Assembly (NCBI GenBank): GCA_015059905.1 | Contig: SUZN01000006.1 | Location: forward strand, 1 to 64,000 | Reading direction: 5' to 3' | DNA: 64,000 nucleotides | DNA from: Rikenellaceae bacterium | GTDB taxonomy: Bacteria; Bacteroidota; Bacteroidia; Bacteroidales; Rikenellaceae | Shown: in pieces, positions 26,803 through 35,768 of the stretch | How positions within the stretch are numbered: position 1 is the stretch's first letter | Layout: each line of letters starts with the position of its first letter | The notes under the pieces: model-generated | Databases searched by the model: none | What the model saw: the letters and a program-made list of their open reading frames with translations, nothing else | Told to the model about the DNA's origin: nothing | Made by a program: the position numbers and the translations under genes

Positions 26803-28029
26803 ATGAAAAATATATTCAGATTATTGATGTTTGTCGGACTGTTGTCATTCTCTTCTTGTAAGGATGAGAGCGGATTGAACAACGTGTTCGATAAGCCAGC
26901 CGAGGGTGGCGGTCTTGAATTGACCTTACCTTCAGAGTCTATCGTAATCGACGAGACCACCCAGTGGGGTGAATATAAGATTAGTTGGACTGACGCTATT
27001 CCTCCTACCGAGGAGTACTCAATCGCTGGCTACAAGATTATGGTTCTCCCAGTAGAGCAGCCTACGGCTACTCCTTTGAAGATTGAGTTGGGTCCAAATG
27101 CACGCTCTTATACATTTGTGTTGCGTGACCTCTATCTCTACATCTTCAACAACTGGAACTACCTCTTCGGTGAGGCTATGGAGCTCAAGGTTGAGGTTTT
27201 GGCGGATGTTACAGGAGGTCAGTTCTACTACAAGCCTATCAGAGCTACACAGGTGCTCTCTGTGACTCCACAGGATATCCCAGTACGCTCGTTCTACATT
27301 GTGGGCGATGCTAATCCACGAGGTGCAGGCGCAGATTTAGGTATCGAGGTAGGTTGCGTGGAGCAGGGTTACTCTGACCAGCTCAACCAGAACACAGCCG
27401 TTGTCCTGAACCCTAACAGCAAGTTCGTTCTTTCTCTCTCGAAGGATGCGAAGTTCCCTTGCTATATGCGTAAGCAGAAGCTCAACGAGGGCGCTTTGGT
27501 TGATGGCTGGGAGGCTGTATTGGTAGAGAATGAGGCTGACGCTGCCAAGTATGAGGAGTTTGAGACATTGAACCCATATCAGGATCAGTCTCTCGGCGAG
27601 AAGAACAACTACGCCGTATCTATGGAGTATGACCAGATTACACGCGGTGCGAAGGTTTACATTGGTCGTAAGTGTACATCAGAGGCTTGGGCGGTAGGTG
27701 ATGCTATCAACCGCAACTGGGGTCCTTGGGTTAAGTTCCAGTGGGATTACAAGTTCCCAGATGTAGTGTATCTGGCACAGGAGTTCTACAACTCGGCTAT
27801 CACAGGCGGTGAGGGTGCATTCAAGATCTCTGACCGTGACGGTAACTGGGGTGATTGGGGTCGTTCTTGGCGTCCAGCGTCAGGCGGTGCAAACCCAATG
27901 ACAGATAATCGCGTTGTTACACAGTATGGCGGCGATCCAAAGTGGAAGATGCCAGATGGTATCAGCGGTGTGTATATCCTGGCATTGAACAATGCGGATC
28001 TTACAATTATGATGATTCCTATGCCATAG
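26803..28029 (+). CDS. SusE/SusF-like outer-membrane lipoprotein
   Basis: A 408-residue lipoprotein (signal ending FSSC, Cys19). An N-terminal Ig-like SusE domain (TTQWGEYKISWTDAIPPTEEYSIAGYKIMV) is followed by two beta-sandwich carbohydrate-binding-like regions. The last has WKMPDGISGVYILALNNADLTIMMIP. SusE/F proteins bind glycans at the surface next to SusCD and do not hydrolyse them. It starts 27 nt after susD and ends the locus with a strong terminator. No glycosidase is present in the locus itself. Confidence 0.8.
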   Translation: MKNIFRLLMFVGLLSFSSCKDESGLNNVFDKPAEGGGLELTLPSESIVIDETTQWGEYKISWTDAIPPTEEYSIAGYKIMVLPVEQPTATPLKIELGPNARSYTFVLRDLYLYIFNNWNYLFGEAMELKVEVLADVTGGQFYYKPIRATQVLSVTPQDIPVRSFYIVGDANPRGAGADLGIEVGCVEQGYSDQLNQNTAVVLNPNSKFVLSLSKDAKFPCYMRKQKLNEGALVDGWEAVLVENEADAAKYEEFETLNPYQDQSLGEKNNYAVSMEYDQITRGAKVYIGRKCTSEAWAVGDAINRNWGPWVKFQWDYKFPDVVYLAQEFYNSAITGGEGAFKISDRDGNWGDWGRSWRPASGGANPMTDNRVVTQYGGDPKWKMPDGISGVYILALNNADLTIMMIPMP

Positions 28030-28051
28030 GGCTATTTTGGAATAAGTTTCG

Positions 28052-28083
28052 GGTGCTGGCTTTCGGGTCAGCACCTTTTTTGT
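28052..28083 (+). terminator. Terminator of the Sus locus
   Basis: GGTGCTG (28052-28058) pairs with CAGCACC (28069-28075), then six T. Confidence 0.8.
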
Positions 28084-28105
28084 GTTTGTTGAGGGTGGGG
28101 CGGAT

Positions 28106-29187
28106 GTAAGTGTGTGGCTGTTACGGATTTTACTGGCGTAGTTCCAGCCTATGGCATTCGCCATTATTGCAAATGTTACCTATCCCCCTAAATCCCCCTT
28201 TCTGTAAAGGGGGACTTTGGTCGGCTTCGCCTCCAGGGGTTATGCGACCGTAGGTGGGTTAAAATTCAATAACCCAAAACGTCATTGCGAGGAGGGCAAC
28301 GCCCGACGTGGCAATCTTATGTTTTCAGTTAGTTGCATTTGTTTAGTGGTTGTAAGTGTGTGGCTGTTAGGAATTTTACTGGCGTAGTAACAGCCTATGG
28401 CATTCGCCATTATAGCAAATCTGACGCACCCCCTAATCCCCCGCCTCAGGCAGGGGACTTTGGTCGGCTTCGCCTCCAGGGGTTATGCGACCGCAGGTGG
28501 GTTAAAATTCAATAACCCAAAACGTCATTGCGAGGAGGGCAACGCCCGACGTGGCAATCTTATGTTTTCAGTTAGTTGCATTTGTTTAGTGGATGTAAGT
28601 GTGTGGCTGTTAGGAATTTTACTGGCGTAGTTCCAGTCTATGGCTTACGCCATTATAGCAAATGTTACCTATCCCCCTAAATCCCCCTTTCTGTAAAGGG
28701 GGACTTTGGTCGGCTTCGCCTCCAGGGGGTATGCGACCGTAGGTGGGTTAAAATTCAATAACCCAAAACGTCATTGCGAGGAGGGCAACGCCCGACGTGG
28801 TAATCTTATGTTTTCAGTTAGTTGCATTTGTTTAGTGGATGTAAGTGTGTGGCTGTTAGAAATTTTACTGGCGTAGTAACAGCCTATGGCTTACGCCATT
28901 ATTGCAAATCTGACCCACCGCCGCCATTAAGGCGAGAGCAGAGGGTGCTTACACACTTTGCCGAGCCGAGGCGGTGAAAAGCCACCCTTGTGGTGGATTA
29001 CCCCCTAATCCCCCGCCTCAGGCAGGGGACTTTGGTCGGCTTCGCCTCCAGAGGTTATGCGACCGCAGGTGGGTTAAAATTCAATAACCCAAAACGTCAT
29101 TGCGAAGAGGGCAACGCCCGACGTGGCAATCTTATGTTTTCTGTTAGTTGCATTTGTTTAGTGGTTGTATGAGTGTGGCTGTTGGGA
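28106..29187. repeat. Four tandem copies of a composite repeat (about 245 bp each) plus a partial copy
   Basis: Units start at the same phrase (GTAAGTGTGTGGCTGTTA) at 28106, 28352, 28595 and 28841. The spacings are 246, 243, 246 and 326 bp, with a partial fifth from 29167. Each unit holds the hairpin ATGGC-ATTC-GCCAT (or its TTAC variant), a C-rich/G-rich hairpin in one of two alleles (CCCCGCCTCAGGCAGGGG or CCCCCTTTCTGTAAAGGGGG), GGGTTA...TAACCC, and the GTCATTGCGAGGAGGGC palindrome. The alleles alternate (B-A-B-A like). Unit four has an extra 80 bp repeat-like insert. This fills the 1175-nt gap 28030-29204. No gene is credible here. Confidence 0.9.
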
Positions 29188-29204
29188 ATTTTGAATTCCT
29201 CTCT

Positions 29205-31205
29205 CTACCACTCATTGATGCAGTCGTCAATAATCTTTATGCGGTCGGTAAAGACGCGGCGCATAGCCTTGATTGACTCTTCAAAGGTGAGATTTGAGTC
29301 GCCATTTGTGCCGACGGTCATAGGCCAGCGCTTGTAGTTCTGCTCGGCGGCATACTTTAGATACTCGCCCTTTTGGGTGATGTAGTCCGCCATCTGCTCA
29401 ATCTGCGGTTTCAGCTCCGCCCAGCGCGCCTTTGCCATTGCTTTGAATTTGGGGTTACGGAAGAGGTAACGATACCACACCGCGCCGCTGACGTAGAGTG
29501 ACGTGCGTGCAGGTTGCGCCTCGCCATATGTGAAGTTAAACGTGCCGTAGTCGAAGTCCCACGTCGGACCTGCGATGAACTTGCCGCCCACATCCTTATG
29601 CAGATATACGCTGCCAGGGTTGAGTATCTCGTGGTTGATGCAGACCTCATACATCAGCCAATAGTCGATGAACGAGAGCGGGTCGATGAGTTTGTTGATA
29701 ATATCCTCATACTGTGACTCTATCTGCGCCTGCGTGGCAGATGGGTTCTCCTTGATTGTCATCAACTGCGTCTCAAGGTTGTTCACCTCACTGCGGATAT
29801 AGTTAAACTGCTCCTCGTTGAGGTCGTCATCGTCAGGATATTTTACCAGATATATCGACTCCTTGCCATATTTCGTGTGATGGAAATTTGTCGGCCACTG
29901 CCAGGGCGTAGGGTCGGCGTGGAAGTCAAACTCCACCAGATAACCCACCTTGTCGGGGGCTACGTTGTTAAGTGTTGTGCCGTCTGCTGCTTTGGGTAAC
30001 TCGGTGATATTCACTCTGTTCTTATCCACGCGCACCTGTTCGCAGAGATAATATGTGCCTGTGTATTGGTTGTTGTACACCAGCTCAACGTGTTGCCCCT
30101 TGGGTGCCCATCCGAGCGATGTAAGGTCGGATATGCGGTATGCCACATCGTTGCGCAGCATCGTGATGTCGGCATAGTTGGCGAGCATTATCCAGCGCTT
30201 GTGCTTCTTCATCCCGAGCACCTTTTGCTGCTCCGCAAATTTTATGTTGAACGCCTTTTTATCCCACCCCCAAGTGACATTCCCGCGTCCTCGCAGCTGC
30301 ATCTGCACCTCCTCTAAATCCTCAAACTCGCCGTTGCCCTCAATGCGTAGCGTGGCATCCTTCCACATATCCTTTGAGGTGATGTCGTTGTTGATGGGTT
30401 GCTGGTTGGTCGATGATTTCACATAGACTACGGGTAGTCCCGTGAAGTTGATGAACTCCACCTTGTAACTCTTCCTAACACCATCTGCTTCAACCTGATA
30501 GGTTACGGGCTTGCTGAAGTCGTTTGCCGTTGCTCCGCTCTGCTGTAATGTGCCGTTGACAGTTACGCGACCCGCCGCGAGGAATGTCGCCTTCAGAGCT
30601 GTCGGGTCTGCCAATCCGCCACGCCACTTCATCGAGCGAGCAGTGAAGGTCATCCTCTTTTCGTCAAACGAACAGTGAATGTCTGCCTCCAGCGAGGGGT
30701 TGTCGCTCTTGAGGAAACTCATTGTGGTGATGGCGGCCTCAATGTCGTGATTTTGTACGCAAAAGACGTTTGAATAGTGGGTGCTGCCCGAGCTGTTGAG
30801 TGTTATGCCTATGCAGACATTCGTCTGGAATAATTCGCCATTGTTGCGGTCGGCGATTGTCGCCTTGTAACGTCCATCGCCAGCGCGTTTGATGTCGGTG
30901 ATGTATGCCTCAAAGGCTCTGCTCTTTGATGAGGCGTAGTATAGACGTGCGTTGTATGAGCCGTTGGAGTATGTGAAGTCGGCATTGGTGGGCGTTACGC
31001 TGAATAGTAGCTCTATGCTGCCGCCCTGAGGTATGCTCTCGATGCCCGATGTTGTCACTGTGACTCTGACATCCTCTTCTGCCCCGACATCTGACGAAGA
31101 TGAGCATCCCCCCGAAAACAGGGTCGTTGCGACGAGTGCAAGGAGCGCAAGAGATAGAACCACGAGGCTCTTTGATTGTGCTTGATGCGTGGGCGTAGAG
31201 TTCAT
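29205..31205 (-). CDS. CotH kinase-family lipoprotein
   Basis: A 666-residue exported lipoprotein (signal ends TLFSGGC, Cys34). After N-terminal Ig-like regions (about 35-250) comes the CotH domain: MQLRGRGNVTWGWDKKAFNI, GMKKHKRWIMLANYADITMLRNDVAY, YYLCEQVRVDKNRVNI, and the active-site-like GPTWDFDYGTF. CotH in Bacillus is an atypical protein kinase acting on spore coat proteins. Bacteroidales members are surface lipoproteins of unknown substrate, often next to glycan loci. The gene faces the Sus locus across the repeat array and is divergent from the cytochrome operon. Confidence 0.85.
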   Translation of the reverse strand: MNSTPTHQAQSKSLVVLSLALLALVATTLFSGGCSSSSDVGAEEDVRVTVTTSGIESIPQGGSIELLFSVTPTNADFTYSNGSYNARLYYASSKSRAFEAYITDIKRAGDGRYKATIADRNNGELFQTNVCIGITLNSSGSTHYSNVFCVQNHDIEAAITTMSFLKSDNPSLEADIHCSFDEKRMTFTARSMKWRGGLADPTALKATFLAAGRVTVNGTLQQSGATANDFSKPVTYQVEADGVRKSYKVEFINFTGLPVVYVKSSTNQQPINNDITSKDMWKDATLRIEGNGEFEDLEEVQMQLRGRGNVTWGWDKKAFNIKFAEQQKVLGMKKHKRWIMLANYADITMLRNDVAYRISDLTSLGWAPKGQHVELVYNNQYTGTYYLCEQVRVDKNRVNITELPKAADGTTLNNVAPDKVGYLVEFDFHADPTPWQWPTNFHHTKYGKESIYLVKYPDDDDLNEEQFNYIRSEVNNLETQLMTIKENPSATQAQIESQYEDIINKLIDPLSFIDYWLMYEVCINHEILNPGSVYLHKDVGGKFIAGPTWDFDYGTFNFTYGEAQPARTSLYVSGAVWYRYLFRNPKFKAMAKARWAELKPQIEQMADYITQKGEYLKYAAEQNYKRWPMTVGTNGDSNLTFEESIKAMRRVFTDRIKIIDDCINEW

Positions 31206-31265
31206 AGTTGGGAATTTTGTATGCCTTGCAAAAGCGGCAGGTGGTTAGTAAATTATGGTTTGTTA

Positions 31266-31273
31266 CAAATATA
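31266..31273 (-). promoter_or_regulatory. -7 box of the CotH gene
   Basis: Minus-strand TATATTTG fits TAnnTTTG, 60 nt before the ATG. Confidence 0.5.
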
Positions 31274-31349
31274 CAAAGAAAATGTGAAGCATAGGCTAGA
31301 TATTGTAATATTTCTTTTGTCGAGTGCGCTGTTTTATTCAAATAATTCG

Positions 31350-31357
31350 TAACTTTG
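31350..31357 (+). promoter_or_regulatory. -7 box of the hydrazine-synthase-like cytochrome operon
   Basis: TAACTTTG fits TAnnTTTG and lies 56 nt before the ATG at 31414. It is the only clear promoter before the five-gene run. Confidence 0.55.
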
Positions 31358-31413
31358 TAACGAGAAATTGTTTTCTCACAACGAAAAACTACAATTTACA
31401 CAAAAACTATATT

Positions 31414-33210
31414 ATGAAGTATTTCTGCTCGCTTGGTCTGCTCAAGTGGTGCGGTGTGGCAGTTGCGTTGCTGACCTTTGCCGCTCTGCTTATGTCATCA
31501 CATAATCGAGGCAATGTGAAACCTTGTTATACTACCGATATCGCAATCGCGGAGGATGGTGCATTGCTTCTTGCCAATAAGGGAACGGCTGAGCTTCTTA
31601 TGCTTTCGGCTGAGGGCGAGAGCCTCCATTCGTGGTCGCTTGCAGAGCCTGCTACGGGTGTAGTGGTGAGTGGTGACAAGGCGTTTGTCACAAGCAGCTA
31701 CGCTGTGGGACGTCTGACGTGTGTTGAGCTTGAGGGCGAGCGAAGGGTGCTCTTTTCTGTGCAGTTGCCTATGGGAGCGTGTGCGCCTACGGTGAGTGGT
31801 GATGGCAAGCAGGTTTATGTCTGCAACCGTTATGCGGGCAGCGTGAGCGCGGTGGATGCCTCTACGGGTGAACTGCTTGGTGAGGTTAAGGTGTTGCGCG
31901 AGCCTTGTGCGGCGGCGTTGTCATCAGATGGCAAGACGTTGTATGTAAATAATTTCCTCCCCGCGCAGCGTGCTGACGTTGAGTATGTGGCGGCGGAGGT
32001 CTCTGTGATAGATTGCGCCACATTTGATAAAATCAAGGATATAAAGCTTTGCAACGGCAGTAACGCCTTGCGTGGAGTGGCTGCATCGAAGGATGGAAAG
32101 TATATCTTCGTATCGCACAACCTGGGTCGCTACCAGGTGCCCACCTCGCAGCTTCAGCAGGGGTGGATGAATACCAATGCCGTGAGTGTGATTGACGCCC
32201 AGCGCAATGAGCTTGTGGGAGCGTTCTCATTGGATGAGCCCGACAGGGGCGCAGGCGGCGTGTGGGATGTCGTGTGCGATGGGGAGCATCTGGTTGTGTC
32301 GCAGTCGGGTACACACGATGTGAGCATTATCGACTATGGGGCTCTGGTGGAGCGTCTGGAGGCGTATGAGGATTACTCGCAGCTCGACCACGACCTCTAC
32401 TTCCTGCGTGGTGTGCGTGAGCGTGTGGCGTTGCAGGGCAATGGAGCGAGAAATATGGCTGTACGCGAGGGTAAACTCTTCTTGCCTGCTTACTTCTCTG
32501 ATGTGTTGAATGTGGTTGATTTGGCGGCGCAGAGCGTTACGGCAGTAGAGTATAACCCCGATAGGGTGGAGTCTGCTGTGGATAGGGGCGAGCGTGCCTT
32601 CAACGATGCGGCGCTGTGCTATCAGAATTGGCAGTCGTGCAACGGTTGCCACCCAGGTGAGGGTCGTGCCGATGCGATGAATTGGGATTTGATGAATGAT
32701 GGTATCGGCAACCCCAAGAATTGCAAGAGTATGCTCTATGCGTTCCAGACTCCCAAGTGTATGATTTCGGGCATCCGCGACCACGCTGGTCTGGCGGTGC
32801 GTGCGGGATATAAGTTTATTCAGTTCTGCGATGTCGAGGAGTCGGTGGCTACGGATGTCGATGAGTATCTGCGCTCGCTGCGACCATTGCCAAGCCCATA
32901 CCTTCAGAACGGAGAGCTCTCGGCAAAGGCTGTGGAGGGTAAGCGTGTGTTTGATAAATATAGCTGTGGCGCGTGTCACTGCGGAGACTATTACACCGAT
33001 ATGCGTACCCATCGTATTGGCGAGGATGTCGAGTTTGAGCAGGGGTGGGATACCCCTACGCTCTGCGAGGTGTGGCGTACAGCTCCTTACCTCTTCGACG
33101 GTCGCGCGGCGACAATGTTCGATGTATTTTATGAGCATCGTCACGGTATTGAGGGTAAAATCTCACGCAAGGATGCCGAGGCATTGGCGGAGTATGTGCT
33201 GTCGTTGTAG
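31414..33210 (+). CDS. Beta-propeller/di-haem cytochrome fusion (HzsB-HzsC-like), copy 1
   Basis: A 598-residue exported protein. A membrane anchor or uncleaved signal (about residues 8-28) leads into a YVTN-type seven-bladed propeller (about 35-390; repeats such as VSGDGKQVYVCNRYAGSVSAVD). It is followed by a di-haem CCP/MauG-like domain with C409-H413 (CNGCH) and C518-H522 (CGACH). The tail has WRTAPYLFDGRAATM. This is the layout of hydrazine synthase HzsB (propeller) joined to HzsC (di-haem), a fusion known in some anammox bacteria. I chose the ATG at 31414 because the upstream frame lacks a signal and lies across the promoter. Substrate unknown. Confidence 0.8.
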   Translation: MKYFCSLGLLKWCGVAVALLTFAALLMSSHNRGNVKPCYTTDIAIAEDGALLLANKGTAELLMLSAEGESLHSWSLAEPATGVVVSGDKAFVTSSYAVGRLTCVELEGERRVLFSVQLPMGACAPTVSGDGKQVYVCNRYAGSVSAVDASTGELLGEVKVLREPCAAALSSDGKTLYVNNFLPAQRADVEYVAAEVSVIDCATFDKIKDIKLCNGSNALRGVAASKDGKYIFVSHNLGRYQVPTSQLQQGWMNTNAVSVIDAQRNELVGAFSLDEPDRGAGGVWDVVCDGEHLVVSQSGTHDVSIIDYGALVERLEAYEDYSQLDHDLYFLRGVRERVALQGNGARNMAVREGKLFLPAYFSDVLNVVDLAAQSVTAVEYNPDRVESAVDRGERAFNDAALCYQNWQSCNGCHPGEGRADAMNWDLMNDGIGNPKNCKSMLYAFQTPKCMISGIRDHAGLAVRAGYKFIQFCDVEESVATDVDEYLRSLRPLPSPYLQNGELSAKAVEGKRVFDKYSCGACHCGDYYTDMRTHRIGEDVEFEQGWDTPTLCEVWRTAPYLFDGRAATMFDVFYEHRHGIEGKISRKDAEALAEYVLSL

Positions 33211-33257
33211 CGGCGGGGAAAAGTGAAAAGAGTTAAATATTAAGACAGGATATTGTT

Positions 33258-35768
33258 ATGAAAGGTTTTCGATTTTTGACTGTGATAAAGTTTTGTGGGG
33301 TTGCGTTGACCCTGCTGGTCTTTGTTGCGTGGCAGATGAAGGATGCCAAGCGTAGCGAAGCGGATATGAAGAGCGAGTTTATCACCGCTATGCAGCGCGC
33401 CTTTGACGACGTGAGTGCAGTACGCAAAAATGGTGGGTCGGTTGCCGATGTGCATCGTCGCCTGGTTACTCACCACATTAACCTTTCAAGGACCTATGCC
33501 ATCTATTACGATTGGTGGTTGCAGGATGGCAAGGCGGAAGACCTTCACGAGTGGTTTTGGGGTCGTTCATTGGCTACGGCTCTGCATAAGCGTATCGTTA
33601 AGCACGAATCTAAGGCTGATACAACCGATTTGAAGGCTGCTTTTATGACCTACCTGAAGCTCTGCGAGCAGCGTCGTGAGCGTCGCCTGAAGGAGTTTGT
33701 GAAGACATCGCCCGAGGTGGTCTATACCAAACTAAATCCGCTTCGTCCATCGTTCTATGCCTACACCGAGGGCTTGTCGGATGCACGTCACGAGTTTAAC
33801 TTTCGCCCAGGAGGTTCGCTGTGCCGTTTGAAGATGGATGGAGTCTGGGCGAAGGAGGAGTGTCTGCTCTCGGATGAGGATGGCGGTTTCCGTGACCCCG
33901 ATATGCATTTCGATGGCGAACACCTCTTGTTTGCGTGGAAGAAATCAGCCAAGGAGGATGACTATCACATCTACGAGATGAACCTCAAAGATAAGAGCCT
34001 TAAGCAATTGACTCACGGTTTGGGACATTCCGACTTTGAGTGTATCTATCTGCCCGATGACAATATTCTGTTCAACTCAACCCGTAGTGGTAACTCGTCG
34101 GATTGCTGGTACACCGAGGTGGCTAATATGTATATGTGCGACCGTGAAGGACGTTTTATGCGTCAGATAGGTTTCGACCAGGTGCATACTACAACGCCCA
34201 CGTTGCTGGATGATGGTCGCGTGGTATATACTCGCTGGGATTACAGCGATCGCGGTCAGATATGGACTCAACCGCTGTTCCAAATGAACTCCGACGGAAC
34301 CGGTCAGGCAGAGTATTACGGAATGAATAGCTGGTTCCCCACAACCGTTGTTCACACCAAGCAGATTCCAGGTACACGCAAGGTGATGGCTACCTTTATC
34401 GGTCACCACACCCCACAGCACGGTAAGCTTGGTATTATCGACCCCGAGGCTGGTCGTGACGAGAATGAGGGAGTGATGTTTGTGGCGCCTCTGCGTAAGC
34501 CCAAGGCTGTCAAGGTGGATGCCTACGGTCAGACGGGCGAGCAGTTTATGTATCCCGAGCCACTCAACGAGCGCGAGTTCTTGGTTTCATACACTCCGCT
34601 GGGTTATCACATTGGTCGTGATAATATGCGCTTTGGTCTATATTGGATGAATGTGGATGGCGAGCGAGAGTTGCTTGTCGCTGACCCTACAACCTCGTGC
34701 AACCACGCTACGCTGGTTGCGCCTCGCGAGCGACCTTTCCAGAAGGCTTCGACGGTGGACTATGAGCGCGAGGATGGCGTATATTATATGCAGAATATCT
34801 ACGAGGGCGAAGGTATGGAGGGTATCAAGCCAGGCACAGTTAAGCAGCTGCGCGTGGTGGAGATTCAGTACCGCGTGGCTACCGTCGGCAGGGCTGCTGG
34901 CGGCGGCAAGGGCGGTGGAGCAATGGTCGGCACACCTCCAGGCGTAGGTCGCACGGCGTGGGACTTGAAGAAGGTGTGGGGCGTTGTGGATGTGCATGAG
35001 GATGGCTCGGCATTCTTCCGCGTGCCAGCGCGCAAACCTCTCTACTTCCAGGCGTTGGACGAGAACGGATATGTGGTGCAGACGATGCGTAGCTGGTCAA
35101 CGCTTCAGCCAGGCGAGACACAGAGCTGTGTGGGCTGTCACGAGCATAAGAACAGAGTTCCTATGTCGCAGTTTGGTATGTCGCAGGCGATGAAGGCGGG
35201 CATACAGGAGCTGCGTGCCGAGGATGATATGGGTACGCGTAACTTCTCATACCTCAAGGAGGTACAGCCTATCTGGGATAAGCACTGTATCTCGTGCCAC
35301 GATGGTGTGAAGCATAAGATGAGCCTTAAGGGCGACCTGAAGCAGTTTGATCATGAGAGTAAGCGTTTTTATAACGACTCTTATATAAACCTTACTCATA
35401 CAAAGCCTGAGCTTGATAGAGTGTGGACCATAACCGCCAACCCATTCCACCCCGAGGTGAATTGGATTGACGCGATGTCGGAACCAACCATTCTAAAGCC
35501 ATATCACGCAGGCTCGGCAAAGAGTAATATCATCAAGCGAATGAAGAGTGGTCACGGTGGAGTGAAGCCTTCGGAAAGTGAGATACGCCGCGTGGCTATG
35601 TGGATAGATTTGCTGGTGCCTTTTGTGGGCGACTACCGCGAGGCGAATAATTGGTCAAAGGAGGATCACGCCTATTACGACTATTACGACCAGAAACGTG
35701 AGAGTATGCGAGAGATGGAGCGTGAGAATATCCGCCAGCTTGTTGAATACCAAAAATCACAGAAGTAA
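33258..35768 (+). CDS. HzsA-related di-haem cytochrome (hydrazine synthase alpha-like), copy 1
   Basis: An 836-residue membrane-anchored protein. An N-terminal helical region (about 30-160) precedes a TolB-like six-bladed propeller (about 170-560, blades such as FRDPDMHFDGEHLLFAWK and HTTTPTLLDDGRVVYTRWDY). Two haem domains follow, with C624-H628 (CVGCH) and C677-H681 (CISCH). Order and size match the hydrazine synthase alpha subunit family (HzsA-related). In the Kuenenia enzyme the first alpha haem is ligated by a Tyr four residues after the CXXCH His. Here that position is Asn. The anchor is nearly identical to that of the preceding gene. Its stop overlaps the next start by 1 nt (TAATG). 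Confidence 0.8.
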   Translation: MKGFRFLTVIKFCGVALTLLVFVAWQMKDAKRSEADMKSEFITAMQRAFDDVSAVRKNGGSVADVHRRLVTHHINLSRTYAIYYDWWLQDGKAEDLHEWFWGRSLATALHKRIVKHESKADTTDLKAAFMTYLKLCEQRRERRLKEFVKTSPEVVYTKLNPLRPSFYAYTEGLSDARHEFNFRPGGSLCRLKMDGVWAKEECLLSDEDGGFRDPDMHFDGEHLLFAWKKSAKEDDYHIYEMNLKDKSLKQLTHGLGHSDFECIYLPDDNILFNSTRSGNSSDCWYTEVANMYMCDREGRFMRQIGFDQVHTTTPTLLDDGRVVYTRWDYSDRGQIWTQPLFQMNSDGTGQAEYYGMNSWFPTTVVHTKQIPGTRKVMATFIGHHTPQHGKLGIIDPEAGRDENEGVMFVAPLRKPKAVKVDAYGQTGEQFMYPEPLNEREFLVSYTPLGYHIGRDNMRFGLYWMNVDGERELLVADPTTSCNHATLVAPRERPFQKASTVDYEREDGVYYMQNIYEGEGMEGIKPGTVKQLRVVEIQYRVATVGRAAGGGKGGGAMVGTPPGVGRTAWDLKKVWGVVDVHEDGSAFFRVPARKPLYFQALDENGYVVQTMRSWSTLQPGETQSCVGCHEHKNRVPMSQFGMSQAMKAGIQELRAEDDMGTRNFSYLKEVQPIWDKHCISCHDGVKHKMSLKGDLKQFDHESKRFYNDSYINLTHTKPELDRVWTITANPFHPEVNWIDAMSEPTILKPYHAGSAKSNIIKRMKSGHGGVKPSESEIRRVAMWIDLLVPFVGDYREANNWSKEDHAYYDYYDQKRESMREMERENIRQLVEYQKSQK

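Noticed and set aside
28106..29166. Possible CRISPR array
   Set aside because: Units are about 245 bp with internal hairpins and no short-repeat/variable-spacer pattern. No cas genes.
28333..29172. Short plus-strand open frames encoding HCEEGNARRGNL-type peptides
   Set aside because: They are translations of the non-coding repeat units. The same peptide recurs because the DNA repeats. No ribosome site or conserved family.
31262..31361. Inverted repeat GTTACAAA/TTTGTAAC between CotH and cytochrome promoters as an inverton
   Set aside because: Only 8 bp, and both arms are parts of the two divergent -7/start regions, so promoter similarity explains it.
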